A stretch of 5,834 nt of DNA. Source: Pirellulaceae bacterium. GTDB lineage: Bacteria > Planctomycetota > Planctomycetia > Pirellulales > Pirellulaceae. Both the position numbers and the translations under genes were made by a program. Under the pieces are notes generated by a model. It saw only the letters and a program-made list of their open reading frames with translations, was not told the DNA's origin and searched no databases. Every line of letters starts with the position of its first letter. Within the stretch, counting starts at the first letter, position 1. This document shows positions 1 through 5,275 of this stretch, one piece after another. The stretch is taken from NCBI GenBank assembly GCA_020846515.1, contig JADLDX010000380.1, positions 1-5,834 on the forward strand, in the 5' to 3' direction.

Positions 1-1
1 C

Positions 2-43
2 ACCCTGGCTGCCATCGACGAGTTATGCCGGAAGATTAGCTAA
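2..43 (+). CDS. Possible C-terminal end of an upstream gene (partial)
   Basis: Frame 2 reads 13 codons (TLAAIDELCRKIS) and then TAA at 41-43. The peptide looks like an ordinary amphipathic C-terminal helix, and most third codon positions are G or C. The GTAG hairpin pair begins 3 bases after the stop, where such palindromes usually sit relative to genes. The fragment is too short to assign a family. The other two plus-strand frames also stop within 50 bases. A minus-strand gene starting at the ATG complementary to 13-15 cannot be excluded. The call is therefore tentative. Confidence 0.4.
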   Translation, partial: TLAAIDELCRKIS

Positions 44-46
44 GCC

Positions 47-70
47 GTAGCCACCGTCACCAGACGGTGG
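47..70 (+). repeat. GTAG-headed hairpin (REP-like), left member of a pair
   Basis: The tetranucleotide GTAG (47-50) is followed by a perfect 8-bp stem, CCACCGTC (51-58) pairing with GACGGTGG (63-70), around an ACCA loop. A GTAG foot beside a palindrome is the known layout of REP elements handled by RAYT-type (Y1, IS200/IS605-related) transposases, for example the SMAG repeats of Stenotrophomonas. That this is the same kind of element is inference. There is no T-run, so it is not a classical terminator. It forms an inverted pair with 90-113. Confidence 0.6.
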
Positions 71-89
71 AGGCGCTGCGTACGATTTT

Positions 90-113
90 CCACGGCTTGG
101 CAGCGGTGGCTAC
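90..113 (-). repeat. GTAG-headed hairpin (REP-like), right member of a pair, inverted
   Basis: Read on the minus strand, this begins GTAG (113-110) followed by a hairpin with 8-base arms CCACCGCT and AGCCGTGG, one C-C mismatch and a GCCA loop. It matches the element at 47-70 at 18 of 24 positions. The three inner stem bases differ between the two copies (GTC/GAC in one, GCT/AGC in the other) but both still pair, so the structure rather than the sequence is conserved. With 47-70 it makes a 67-bp inverted doublet with a 19-base spacer, like a REPIN. Confidence 0.6.
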
Positions 114-117
114 GAGG
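114..117 (+). promoter_or_regulatory. Probable Shine-Dalgarno GAGG of the epimerase-like gene
   Basis: GAGG lies 7 bases before the ATG at 125, which is normal spacing and supports that start. Its first base is also the last base of an 11-base inverted repeat (46-56 with 104-114), so the site directly abuts a potential RNA stem. Confidence 0.45.
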
Positions 118-124
118 CTGTTTT

Positions 125-1048
125 ATGAAAATCGCTATCACTGGTTCCACAGGTTTAATAGGCAGCGCATTGGCCAACCGGCTTTTGGCCGCTGGTCATG
201 AGTTGATCAGGCTCGTTCGCGACCCACAGCAGGCCACCGACGCTGGGCATTGCTGGTGGGACCCACAGTCCGGTATCAAGCAACCGGAGAAGTTGGACGG
301 TATTGAGGCTGTGGTGCACCTGGCCGGCCGCGGTATCGCCGATCATCGCTGGACAAGTGCCGAGAAACAACTGATTCGCAGTTCGCGCATCGATGCGACA
401 GAGCGATTGAGTCGCGGACTAGCCGCGTTGTCCAATCCTCCGCCATTGTTTGTATCGGCATCGGCCGTAGGCATCTATGGCGATTGCCAAGAGGAGTCGG
501 TCACCGAGCAACATGCGCCGGGCGATGATTTTTTAGCCACGACCGCCGTCGATTGGGAGGCCGCATCGGCCAGCTTGGTAACGATAGGGACTCAGGTAGT
601 GCACACGCGTTTCGGTGTGGTTTTGACGACCAAGGGCGGAGCATTGGCCAAGATGCTGCCGCTGTTTCGTTGGGGCCTGGGCGGCAACCTTGGTCATGGT
701 CGACAGTATTGGAGTTGGATAACGCTGGAAGATACGGTCAGTGCCATCGTCTGGTTGTTGGAACGATACGCGATTGCGGCGACCACGAACCAAGCCGAAG
801 CCTATAACCTCGTATCACCCCAACCAGTTACCAATGCCCAGTTCACGCGTGAGCTGGCCCAAGCGGTCGGACGCACGCGATTTCTATCCGTGCCCGCCTT
901 CGCTCTGCGATTGATGGTCGGTGAAATGGCCGATGCAGCGTTGCTGGCCAGTTGCCGCGCCGAGCCCGCGCGATTGTTGGCAGAAGGCTTTACCTTTGAA
1001 TCTAGAACGCTCGACGTCGCGCTCAAAAACTGCCTGCACCCACGTTAG
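125..1048 (+). CDS. TIGR01777/YfcH-type epimerase-like protein (atypical SDR, SDR39U1 family)
   Basis: This is a 307-residue cytosolic protein, the normal family length. The N-terminal Rossmann fold has the dinucleotide motif GSTGLIG (residues 7-13, GxxGxxG) followed by VVHLAGRGI (63-71), the usual NLAG-type strand. SASAVGIYGD (111-120) carries the SDR-position tyrosine Y118. The family hallmarks GDDFLA (133-138), DWE (143-145), RFGVVLT (162-168), GGALAKMLPLFRWGLGG (171-187) and the W-I-T-LED segment (198-203) are all present. Residues from about 245 to 305 (VPAFALRLMVGEMADAALLAS, then PARLLAEGFTFE) match the DUF1731 C-terminal domain. The substrate is unknown for the family; NAD(P) binding is the only safe biochemical statement. 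The start is ATG 125, with GAGG 7 bases upstream and MKIAITG giving a natural beta-1 strand. It is convergent with the ABC-like gene, and no operon partner is visible downstream. Confidence 0.95.
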   Translation: MKIAITGSTGLIGSALANRLLAAGHELIRLVRDPQQATDAGHCWWDPQSGIKQPEKLDGIEAVVHLAGRGIADHRWTSAEKQLIRSSRIDATERLSRGLAALSNPPPLFVSASAVGIYGDCQEESVTEQHAPGDDFLATTAVDWEAASASLVTIGTQVVHTRFGVVLTTKGGALAKMLPLFRWGLGGNLGHGRQYWSWITLEDTVSAIVWLLERYAIAATTNQAEAYNLVSPQPVTNAQFTRELAQAVGRTRFLSVPAFALRLMVGEMADAALLASCRAEPARLLAEGFTFESRTLDVALKNCLHPR

Positions 1049-1050
1049 CT

Positions 1051-1086
1051 CACATACTTTGGGCTATGTCCTAGTTCACGCTGACC
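1051..1086 (+). repeat. Possible degenerate copy of the 1152-1185 palindrome
   Basis: The segment TCCTAGTTCACGCTGACC (1069-1086) matches 14 of 18 bases of 1168-1185, the right arm and flank of the GTAG hairpin downstream. The left half is too worn to keep the GTAG or a proper stem. TTTGGGC (1058-1064) can instead pair with GCCCAAA (1096-1102). It is probably a decayed relative; chance similarity is possible. Confidence 0.3.
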
Positions 1087-1130
1087 AAGGTCTTTGCCCA
1101 AAAGTCAAAGCTTTATACACACGGTTATTA

Positions 1131-1212
1131 TGGCCAACGGCCTTCTTCACCGTAGCCTAAGGCGACGCCCTAGGTCACGCCCACCGCGCCCGCCCCCGAT
1201 TGGCCAACGGCC
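1131..1212 (+). repeat. Direct repeat TGGCCAACGGCC, two copies 70 bp apart
   Basis: The 12-mer occurs at 1131-1142 and 1201-1212. Each copy is a tiny palindrome (GGCC, AAC, GGCC). Its core GGCCAACGG occurs a third time at 1454-1462, inside the second 160-bp repeat, and a variant GTCAACGG lies at the equivalent place in the first (1295-1302). The two copies sit on either side of the GTAG hairpin at 1152-1174. Confidence 0.5.
1152..1174 (+). repeat. GTAG-headed hairpin flanking the repeat block (left)
   Basis: GTAG (1152-1155) is followed by arms CCTAAGGC (1156-1163) and GCCCTAGG (1167-1174) with one A-C mismatch and a GAC loop. It has the same layout as the hairpins at 47-113 but a different stem sequence, so it belongs to a second subfamily. 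The reverse complement of 1630-1653 matches 1152-1175 at 19 of 24 positions. Confidence 0.55.
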
Positions 1213-1290
1213 ATATTCAATCACCTCCATACATGACGACCTTTGAATAAGGGCGGTGCCCAATGAAACAAAACCCAAAGGCATTCCGTT

Positions 1291-1450
1291 TTCAGTCAAC
1301 GGATCAAAAGTGACCCTATCGATGGCAACATCCTCTTTGCTTCATAACCTGATGCTGATACACCGCGAGAGATTAGAGTGACGCGAGAGCTCAGATGGAT
1401 GCACCACCGGTCTTCTCTTGCGTCTCTCTGTTCTCACGCGGTGTAAAATT
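1291..1450 (+). repeat. 160-bp tandem repeat, copy A, with 85-nt imperfect hairpin
   Basis: This matches copy B (1451-1610) at 142 of 160 positions with no gaps. It holds a small hairpin (1301-1316: GGATCA, loop AAAG, TGACCC, one mismatch) and a large one (1360-1444). In the large one 1360-1372 pairs with 1432-1444 (12 of 13), then comes a 2x2 internal loop. Next 1375-1389 pairs with 1415-1429 (13 Watson-Crick pairs, one G-U, one T-T), and a 25-base loop closes it. Function is not known. It could be a small structured RNA, a MITE-like element or a transcription barrier between convergent genes. Confidence 0.75.
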
Positions 1451-1610
1451 TCCGGCCAACGGATCAAAAGTGATCCCATCGAAAGCCACATCCTCTTTGC
1501 TTCATGACCTGATGATCATACACCGTGAGAGATGAGAGTGACGTGAGAGTTCAGATGGATGCACCACCGGTCTTCTCTTGCGTTTCTCTGTTCTCTCGCG
1601 GTGTAGAATT
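1451..1610 (+). repeat. 160-bp tandem repeat, copy B, with 85-nt imperfect hairpin
   Basis: This is the second unit, directly abutting copy A. The small hairpin (1461-1476) is perfect here, GGATCA pairing with TGATCC across AAAG. The large hairpin spans 1520-1604: 13 of 13 pairs outside (one U-G), a 2x2 internal loop, an inner 15-bp stem with one T-T mismatch and three G-U pairs, and a loop at 1550-1574. Loop bases 1551-1574 are identical to copy A. All four stem changes relative to copy A keep or restore pairing if plus-strand RNA is made. Confidence 0.75.
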
Positions 1611-1630
1611 TCGGTCTGAAAGCTCGCATA

Positions 1631-1653
1631 CCTAGGAAGGTGCCCTAGGCTAC
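1631..1653 (-). repeat. GTAG-headed hairpin flanking the repeat block (right, inverted)
   Basis: Read on the minus strand this is GTAG (1653-1650), then CCTAGG, a short loop, and CCTAGG again. It forms a 6-bp stem extendable by a G-T pair. It is the inverted counterpart of 1152-1174. The plus-strand surroundings add CGCAT (1625-1629) and ATGCG (1655-1659), which lengthen the foot of the stem. It lies about 45 bases beyond the stop codon of the ABC-like gene, so it could also shape that transcript's 3' end. No T-run follows. Confidence 0.55.
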
Positions 1654-1696
1654 AATGCGTAAGGGCTTCGCCAAAAACCAGGCATTACCCAATGGA

Positions 1697-3532
1697 CTAG
1701 ACCGTCACGTGCCTCAGTGGACTAAAACGCACATAGTTCAGGTGGCGATATAGATCACACCGCTGCAGCAATTCGGCATGTGTACCTGTGTCAGCGATCT
1801 GATGCTCGTGCAACAAGATAATCTGATCGCATTGACGCAGAGTGGTCAAACGTTGAGGCAACAGCACGGTGATTGCACGCGAGTTGACCAGAGATCGAAT
1901 GGCTTCGATCGTTTCTTGTTCGGTCTTGTTATCCACCCGTGCGGCAGGTTCCTCCAACACGATGATGGACGCTTCGCGGAGTCTGGCACGGGCAATGCCC
2001 AAGCGAAAGGGCGTATCGGGTAAGAAACGATCGTCACCTGGCGTAACCAAGGTGGCTGCGGCGTCAGGCAAACGCTGGACGGCATCGGTTGCTCGGGCCG
2101 CGCGCAAGGCATCCATCAGATTCACGGCTTGTGATGTCTTGCCATCACCCAGCAGATTGCTTTCGACCGAAGCGGTCACCAACGGGCCACTATCGGCGAC
2201 CCAAATTCCCAATCGCTTCAAGGCCGCCGGTTCGATATCGGATACTGAGGTATCGTCGATCAACATGCGGCCGCTGACTGGTCGACCAATCCCCAGGAGC
2301 AACTCCATCAATGCCGAAGCCTGCAAACGCTGAGTGGCAACCACACCGTATAACTTGCCGGGTACAAATTGGGTGGAAACGTTTTCGAGCAGTTTGCGAC
2401 CACTGCTGTCCTGCACCGTAACATGCTCGAGCGTAACGTCACGAGAAACAAGTTTGGGTTGCCGGGCTTCGATGACCGGTAAAGTATCGGCCGGTAGTGA
2501 TAAGAACCGGAGCAAGTCTTCCGAGGCGGTTTGTACGCTACGCAGTTCACGGCCGCTTCTCTGTAACCGAATGGCGCTCACCGCCACTCCCGCACAGCAC
2601 AGCAGGAAGGTCAAACAACCTGCCAATGTCAAGTTATTTTCGGCTCGCAGGATTTGGATTGAGACCAAAAAAACAAACAGGCAACTCAGCAGTCCGGCCA
2701 GAGCCAGTACCAGCGGAGTCTTCCAAGCCGAACTGGCCAAACTGCGCACGGCTTCCTTGCGATAAGCGGCCAATTGCTCGCGAAAATTGGCTTGAATATC
2801 GACATCAGTATGCACTGACTCCAGCAAAGGACCTTGCAGCGACAGGGCCATGACTTGATGGCGACGCTGAGTCGCCCGCTCGCGAACTACGGGTAATCGC
2901 GTGCGACGATACCGATCCAGAGTTCGGTAAACCAGAATCACAATGGCCGCGGCCACGATGGTTAGCAGAGCCAATAGCGGCGTGATCAAGCAGGCCAAGA
3001 CCAAACAGGCGACCAGCTGGACAATGTGCCGCGGAGAAGCCCGCCACCAACGACTTAAACTGGCGCGTACCCGTGGCAAGTGATACTCTAGTCCATCCAC
3101 CAGCGCGGTCTGTTGGCCGGACAAGGTCCGCACGACCGCCAAGCGTCGCGAATGGTCCCACATCCGCTCCATTACAGCGGCTTCTAGTTCAACCGCCACC
3201 ACTTGGATGCGGCGATAAAACAGATACAGGCAAACGACTTGAAGTAGGACTATGCCCAGGGCAATAGCCAGAGTTAAGCTGACCTGCGCCAAGGGACTGA
3301 GATCAGCTGGCAACCAACTGCGTAAATTGGGCAAGAACTGCCCAAAACGCTTACCCGCCGCTTGAGCCGGTGCCGCCAAGATATCGACGATCACGCCGCA
3401 CAGCAGGAAAACGATGGGTACGGTAGCTGCAGCGATGCACCCCAACATGCTGGCCAAAGCCAAACTGGGCACACCACCCACTCGCTCGAGCAATTGTCTT
3501 TGTTGACGCGATATCACTGCAAGTTCCTTCAA
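1697..3532 (-). CDS. ABC exporter-like half-transporter with a degenerate, probably inactive ATPase domain
   Basis: This 611-residue membrane protein has a type IV (MsbA/CydD-like) architecture: six likely membrane segments (about 25-50, 85-107, 170-187, 188-203, 272-294, 302-321) and then a nucleotide-binding domain (about 362-595). The fold is easy to follow (LLLGIGRPVSGRMLIDD, IARARL, IIVLEEP, GTHAELL), but the motifs are gone. The A-loop aromatic aligns with D375. The Walker A lysine is A405 and its glycines are A399, R402 and Q404. The Q-loop Gln is D447. LSGGQ reads FLPDT (503-507). The Walker B Asp is E527. The H-loop His is Q560. The catalytic-type E528 and D-loop D534 remain. ATP-driven transport is therefore unlikely unless a complete partner subunit exists, and none is in the window. 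The called start is TTG 3532 with weak upstream signals. GTG 3517 (codon 6) has AAGGA at ideal spacing and is the likelier start (606 residues). An in-frame stop lies upstream. Confidence 0.9.
   Translation of the reverse strand: MKELAVISRQQRQLLERVGGVPSLALASMLGCIAAATVPIVFLLCGVIVDILAAPAQAAGKRFGQFLPNLRSWLPADLSPLAQVSLTLAIALGIVLLQVVCLYLFYRRIQVVAVELEAAVMERMWDHSRRLAVVRTLSGQQTALVDGLEYHLPRVRASLSRWWRASPRHIVQLVACLVLACLITPLLALLTIVAAAIVILVYRTLDRYRRTRLPVVRERATQRRHQVMALSLQGPLLESVHTDVDIQANFREQLAAYRKEAVRSLASSAWKTPLVLALAGLLSCLFVFLVSIQILRAENNLTLAGCLTFLLCCAGVAVSAIRLQRSGRELRSVQTASEDLLRFLSLPADTLPVIEARQPKLVSRDVTLEHVTVQDSSGRKLLENVSTQFVPGKLYGVVATQRLQASALMELLLGIGRPVSGRMLIDDTSVSDIEPAALKRLGIWVADSGPLVTASVESNLLGDGKTSQAVNLMDALRAARATDAVQRLPDAAATLVTPGDDRFLPDTPFRLGIARARLREASIIVLEEPAARVDNKTEQETIEAIRSLVNSRAITVLLPQRLTTLRQCDQIILLHEHQIADTGTHAELLQRCDLYRHLNYVRFSPLRHVTV
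3525..3529 (-). promoter_or_regulatory. Shine-Dalgarno AAGGA deciding the start of the ABC-like gene
   Basis: AAGGA on the minus strand lies 7 bases before GTG at 3517-3515, which is codon 6 of the longest frame. The TTG at 3532-3530 has only a weak G-rich stretch upstream. The site lies inside the longer reading frame, so it argues for the shorter protein. Confidence 0.5.
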
Positions 3533-3586
3533 ATACCCACAACACGGGTGATCTTGCAGTGTAATCCTATCTCACGTCAGGCTCTA

Positions 3587-3603
3587 GCAGGATGCGACCC
3601 TGC
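3587..3603 (-). repeat. Short hairpin in the gap between the GT-C and ABC-like genes
   Basis: On the minus strand GCAGG (3603-3599) can pair with CCTGC (3591-3587) around a 7-base loop, with further partial pairing of AGGC and GCCT outside. It lies about 40 bases past the GT-C stop codon. No T-run follows, so a terminator or attenuator role is only a guess. Confidence 0.25.
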
Positions 3604-3607
3604 CTCG

Positions 3608-3636
3608 ATTCAAAATTGGAATTTGGCCACAGTCAA
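3608..3636 (-). promoter_or_regulatory. Weak sigma-70-like promoter candidate for the ABC-like gene
   Basis: On the minus strand TTGACT (3636-3631) is separated by 17 bases from TTGAAT (3613-3608). The -35-like box fits 5 of 6 and the spacing is ideal. The -10-like box fits only 4 of 6 and lacks the important second-position A. It sits just past the GT-C stop in the 108-base gap (3533-3640), where an internal promoter would be expected if the ABC-like gene is expressed separately. Planctomycete promoters are not well captured by this consensus. Confidence 0.25.
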
Positions 3637-3640
3637 AATG

Positions 3641-5275
3641 CTAATTCATTCCCGAGGGCACAGGGGACAGGGTGGCTTGATCGCGTTCGTCCAGTTCCAA
3701 GAGCCAGACATGTCGATCGCGATACCGATTCAATAGCTCGGCATCCAAATCGGGGCGCCAACTTCGCGCCCATACGACCGGGGCGTTATCCAGATCGGCA
3801 CCGTTGTAGACCCACTCATCGTGGACATTGTGCTGGGAGTGATAGCGGACCAGAATCAAATGGCGACTTCCGTCCCGCGGCAATTGCTCGACAAGTTCTT
3901 GGCGTTGATCAGCCCAGGAGCGTGGGCGCGAATTGGCAATGGCCAATTCGGCCGACAAGAAGATGGCCTGCATGATCAAGATGACGCAAATGGCAAGTCG
4001 AAATGCGAAACGATCGCTGGCCAAACGTTTCATTAACCAGTATGCGCCGGCCGTGGTCAGAATTACCAACCAAACCAGCGATGGTGCGAAGTAATGGGAA
4101 AAGTACCAAGGGACAAAGCTGCCAATCAATAGGGCCAACCCGACCGTTGCAGCTAAGGGTCGATACGGGCTGCGCCAGCGCACGATCATCATGATGCACA
4201 CCATACAGAACGACCAACCCCAAAACTGGGAAACGACGTGCAGCCGCTCGGCGATCGCCGCGCACCAACCTTTTAAATGATTGCGTTGGTGGTAGCTATC
4301 CAGTGACCATCCATAATGGAAGGCCAAGACCGTGGGCGGTACATCGGCCGACCACTGCGTCATTTCAGGCACACGCTCCGATTGAAAGATACTCAGCGGC
4401 GCCACACCATACAGTGTTTCATGCAATTGGTAGGGCATGCGTGTGGCCTGCCCAGTTGTGGCCAAATTGTGAAAGACGATAAGCGTCAGCGAGGCGGCTA
4501 CTGGTGCGCCCGTGTACAGAACAATGTGGAACGCCCGCCGCACTTTATCGCCCCAGCTCTGATGCCTCCACCAGTACATCAGCAAACCAAAGGACGAGAC
4601 GGTAAACAGCAAGCCTTCAAATGGTCGAGTAAGCGCTAATCCACCGATGCCGACTCCCAAGGCCACTGCATCCAACCAGCGGAAGCGTTTGCGCAGTCTT
4701 AAAACGCCACCGGCCACCAGCGCGCTGCAGGCAGCCGTTAGCCAGCCGTTCATATAACTCAGTGACCATTGATGGTGCACGCTCGGATTAAGAGCCAATA
4801 AGACACCTGCAAACAGTGCCCATCGCCGTGGAAAACATCCCGCGGCCGCCCAGGTAACCGCCGTCGCGCATAGTCCAGCTCCTAGCCAGATCCCTGCCAC
4901 AGGTGAACCCCATAACCACCACCCCAGCGCCAGTAACGCGCCAGGTCCCAACGGATATTTTGACGCGTACGATGGGTTCACTAAGACGTGGAAGCTCTGA
5001 AAGGGCTGCCAGATTTCCGGAGGTGGATTGGCCAGGCGAGCATGTCGCAGCGTATCGGCCACCAAGAGATTCGAGAACTCGTCATGCAGTGAAGGCGCTG
5101 GCGGCTGTCGCCATGACATACCGACCGACACCAACATCGCGAGTAACCCCACGGCCGTCAGGCAAGCCCACCAAACCAACCGCCGGTTGCCGACCTTCAT
5201 CGACTCTATACCTTGGGGTTCTATCGCCATCCTGTGCACCAGAACTTTCTTAACGTCGAGCCATACGGAGAACAC
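3641..5275 (-). CDS. GT39-like (GT-C fold) multi-spanning membrane glycosyltransferase-type protein
   Basis: About 11-12 hydrophobic segments run from about residue 33 to 443, followed by a soluble tail of about 100 residues. After the first segment comes HDEFSNLLVADTL, with the acidic pair D65-E66 in the first outer loop, where GT-C enzymes keep their catalytic acid. Then FQSFHVLVNPSYASKYPLGPG (92-112) carries the SKYP-type loop of this family. The tail has a conserved-looking block, HNVHDEWVYNGADLDNAPVVWAR (482-504). Such proteins usually take a sugar from a polyprenyl-phosphate donor; the acceptor cannot be read here. It lies directly downstream of a GT2-type gene on the same strand, which fits a donor-making partner. 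The longest frame starts at GTG 5275 and would overlap that gene by 26 bases. ATG 5230 (codon 16, 19 bases after the neighbour's stop) and ATG 5200 (codon 26, just before the first membrane segment) are better starts. None has a strong Shine-Dalgarno. Confidence 0.85.
   Translation of the reverse strand: MFSVWLDVKKVLVHRMAIEPQGIESMKVGNRRLVWWACLTAVGLLAMLVSVGMSWRQPPAPSLHDEFSNLLVADTLRHARLANPPPEIWQPFQSFHVLVNPSYASKYPLGPGALLALGWWLWGSPVAGIWLGAGLCATAVTWAAAGCFPRRWALFAGVLLALNPSVHHQWSLSYMNGWLTAACSALVAGGVLRLRKRFRWLDAVALGVGIGGLALTRPFEGLLFTVSSFGLLMYWWRHQSWGDKVRRAFHIVLYTGAPVAASLTLIVFHNLATTGQATRMPYQLHETLYGVAPLSIFQSERVPEMTQWSADVPPTVLAFHYGWSLDSYHQRNHLKGWCAAIAERLHVVSQFWGWSFCMVCIMMIVRWRSPYRPLAATVGLALLIGSFVPWYFSHYFAPSLVWLVILTTAGAYWLMKRLASDRFAFRLAICVILIMQAIFLSAELAIANSRPRSWADQRQELVEQLPRDGSRHLILVRYHSQHNVHDEWVYNGADLDNAPVVWARSWRPDLDAELLNRYRDRHVWLLELDERDQATLSPVPSGMN

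Larger units (their letters stand above)
1049..1696. other. Gene-free region between convergent genes, filled with repeats and palindromes
   Basis: No convincing coding frame is present; the frames that extend in from 921-1160 are shadows of the epimerase-like gene. The region holds a worn palindrome (1051-1086), a GTAG hairpin (1152-1174), a duplicated 12-mer TGGCCAACGGCC (1131 and 1201), a 7-bp inverted repeat TATTCAA/TTGAATA (1214-1220, 1243-1249), a small GGGC/GCCC hairpin (1251-1261), two 160-bp direct repeats (1291-1610) and an inverted GTAG hairpin (1631-1653). Both flanking genes end here, so the palindromes may separate two converging transcripts. I see no hairpin followed by a clear T-run in either direction. 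Confidence 0.8.

Noticed and set aside
1057..1110. Rho-independent terminator of the epimerase-like gene
   Set aside because: TTTGGGC/GCCCAAA and CTTTG/CAAAG pairings exist, but the loops are long or the stems A/T-rich, and no T-run follows.
1360..1604. CRISPR array
   Set aside because: There are only two copies of one 160-bp unit, with no short constant repeats separated by differing spacers.
1291..1610. tRNA or other standard RNA gene
   Set aside because: The fold is a single long hairpin with a 25-base loop. No cloverleaf, T-loop or CCA end is visible.
1654..1690. Rho-independent terminator of the ABC-like gene
   Set aside because: Only a 5-bp AATGC/GCATT pairing and a 3-bp GGC/GCC stem are present. 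The T-stretch on the minus strand comes before the small stem, not after it.
1869..2333. 154-residue plus-strand open frame opposite the ABC-like gene
   Set aside because: It lies wholly antisense to a clear coding gene, has no recognisable domain and has biased low-complexity composition. It is a shadow frame.
3613..3624. AAATT-AATTT palindrome as a repressor operator
   Set aside because: It is a short A/T palindrome that can easily arise by chance; no regulator gene is nearby and there is no second copy.
3362..3975. Overlapping plus-strand frames (124 and 127 residues) spanning the gap between the ABC-like and GT-C genes
   Set aside because: Both are mostly antisense to coding sequence, show no motif and have no convincing ribosome binding site.
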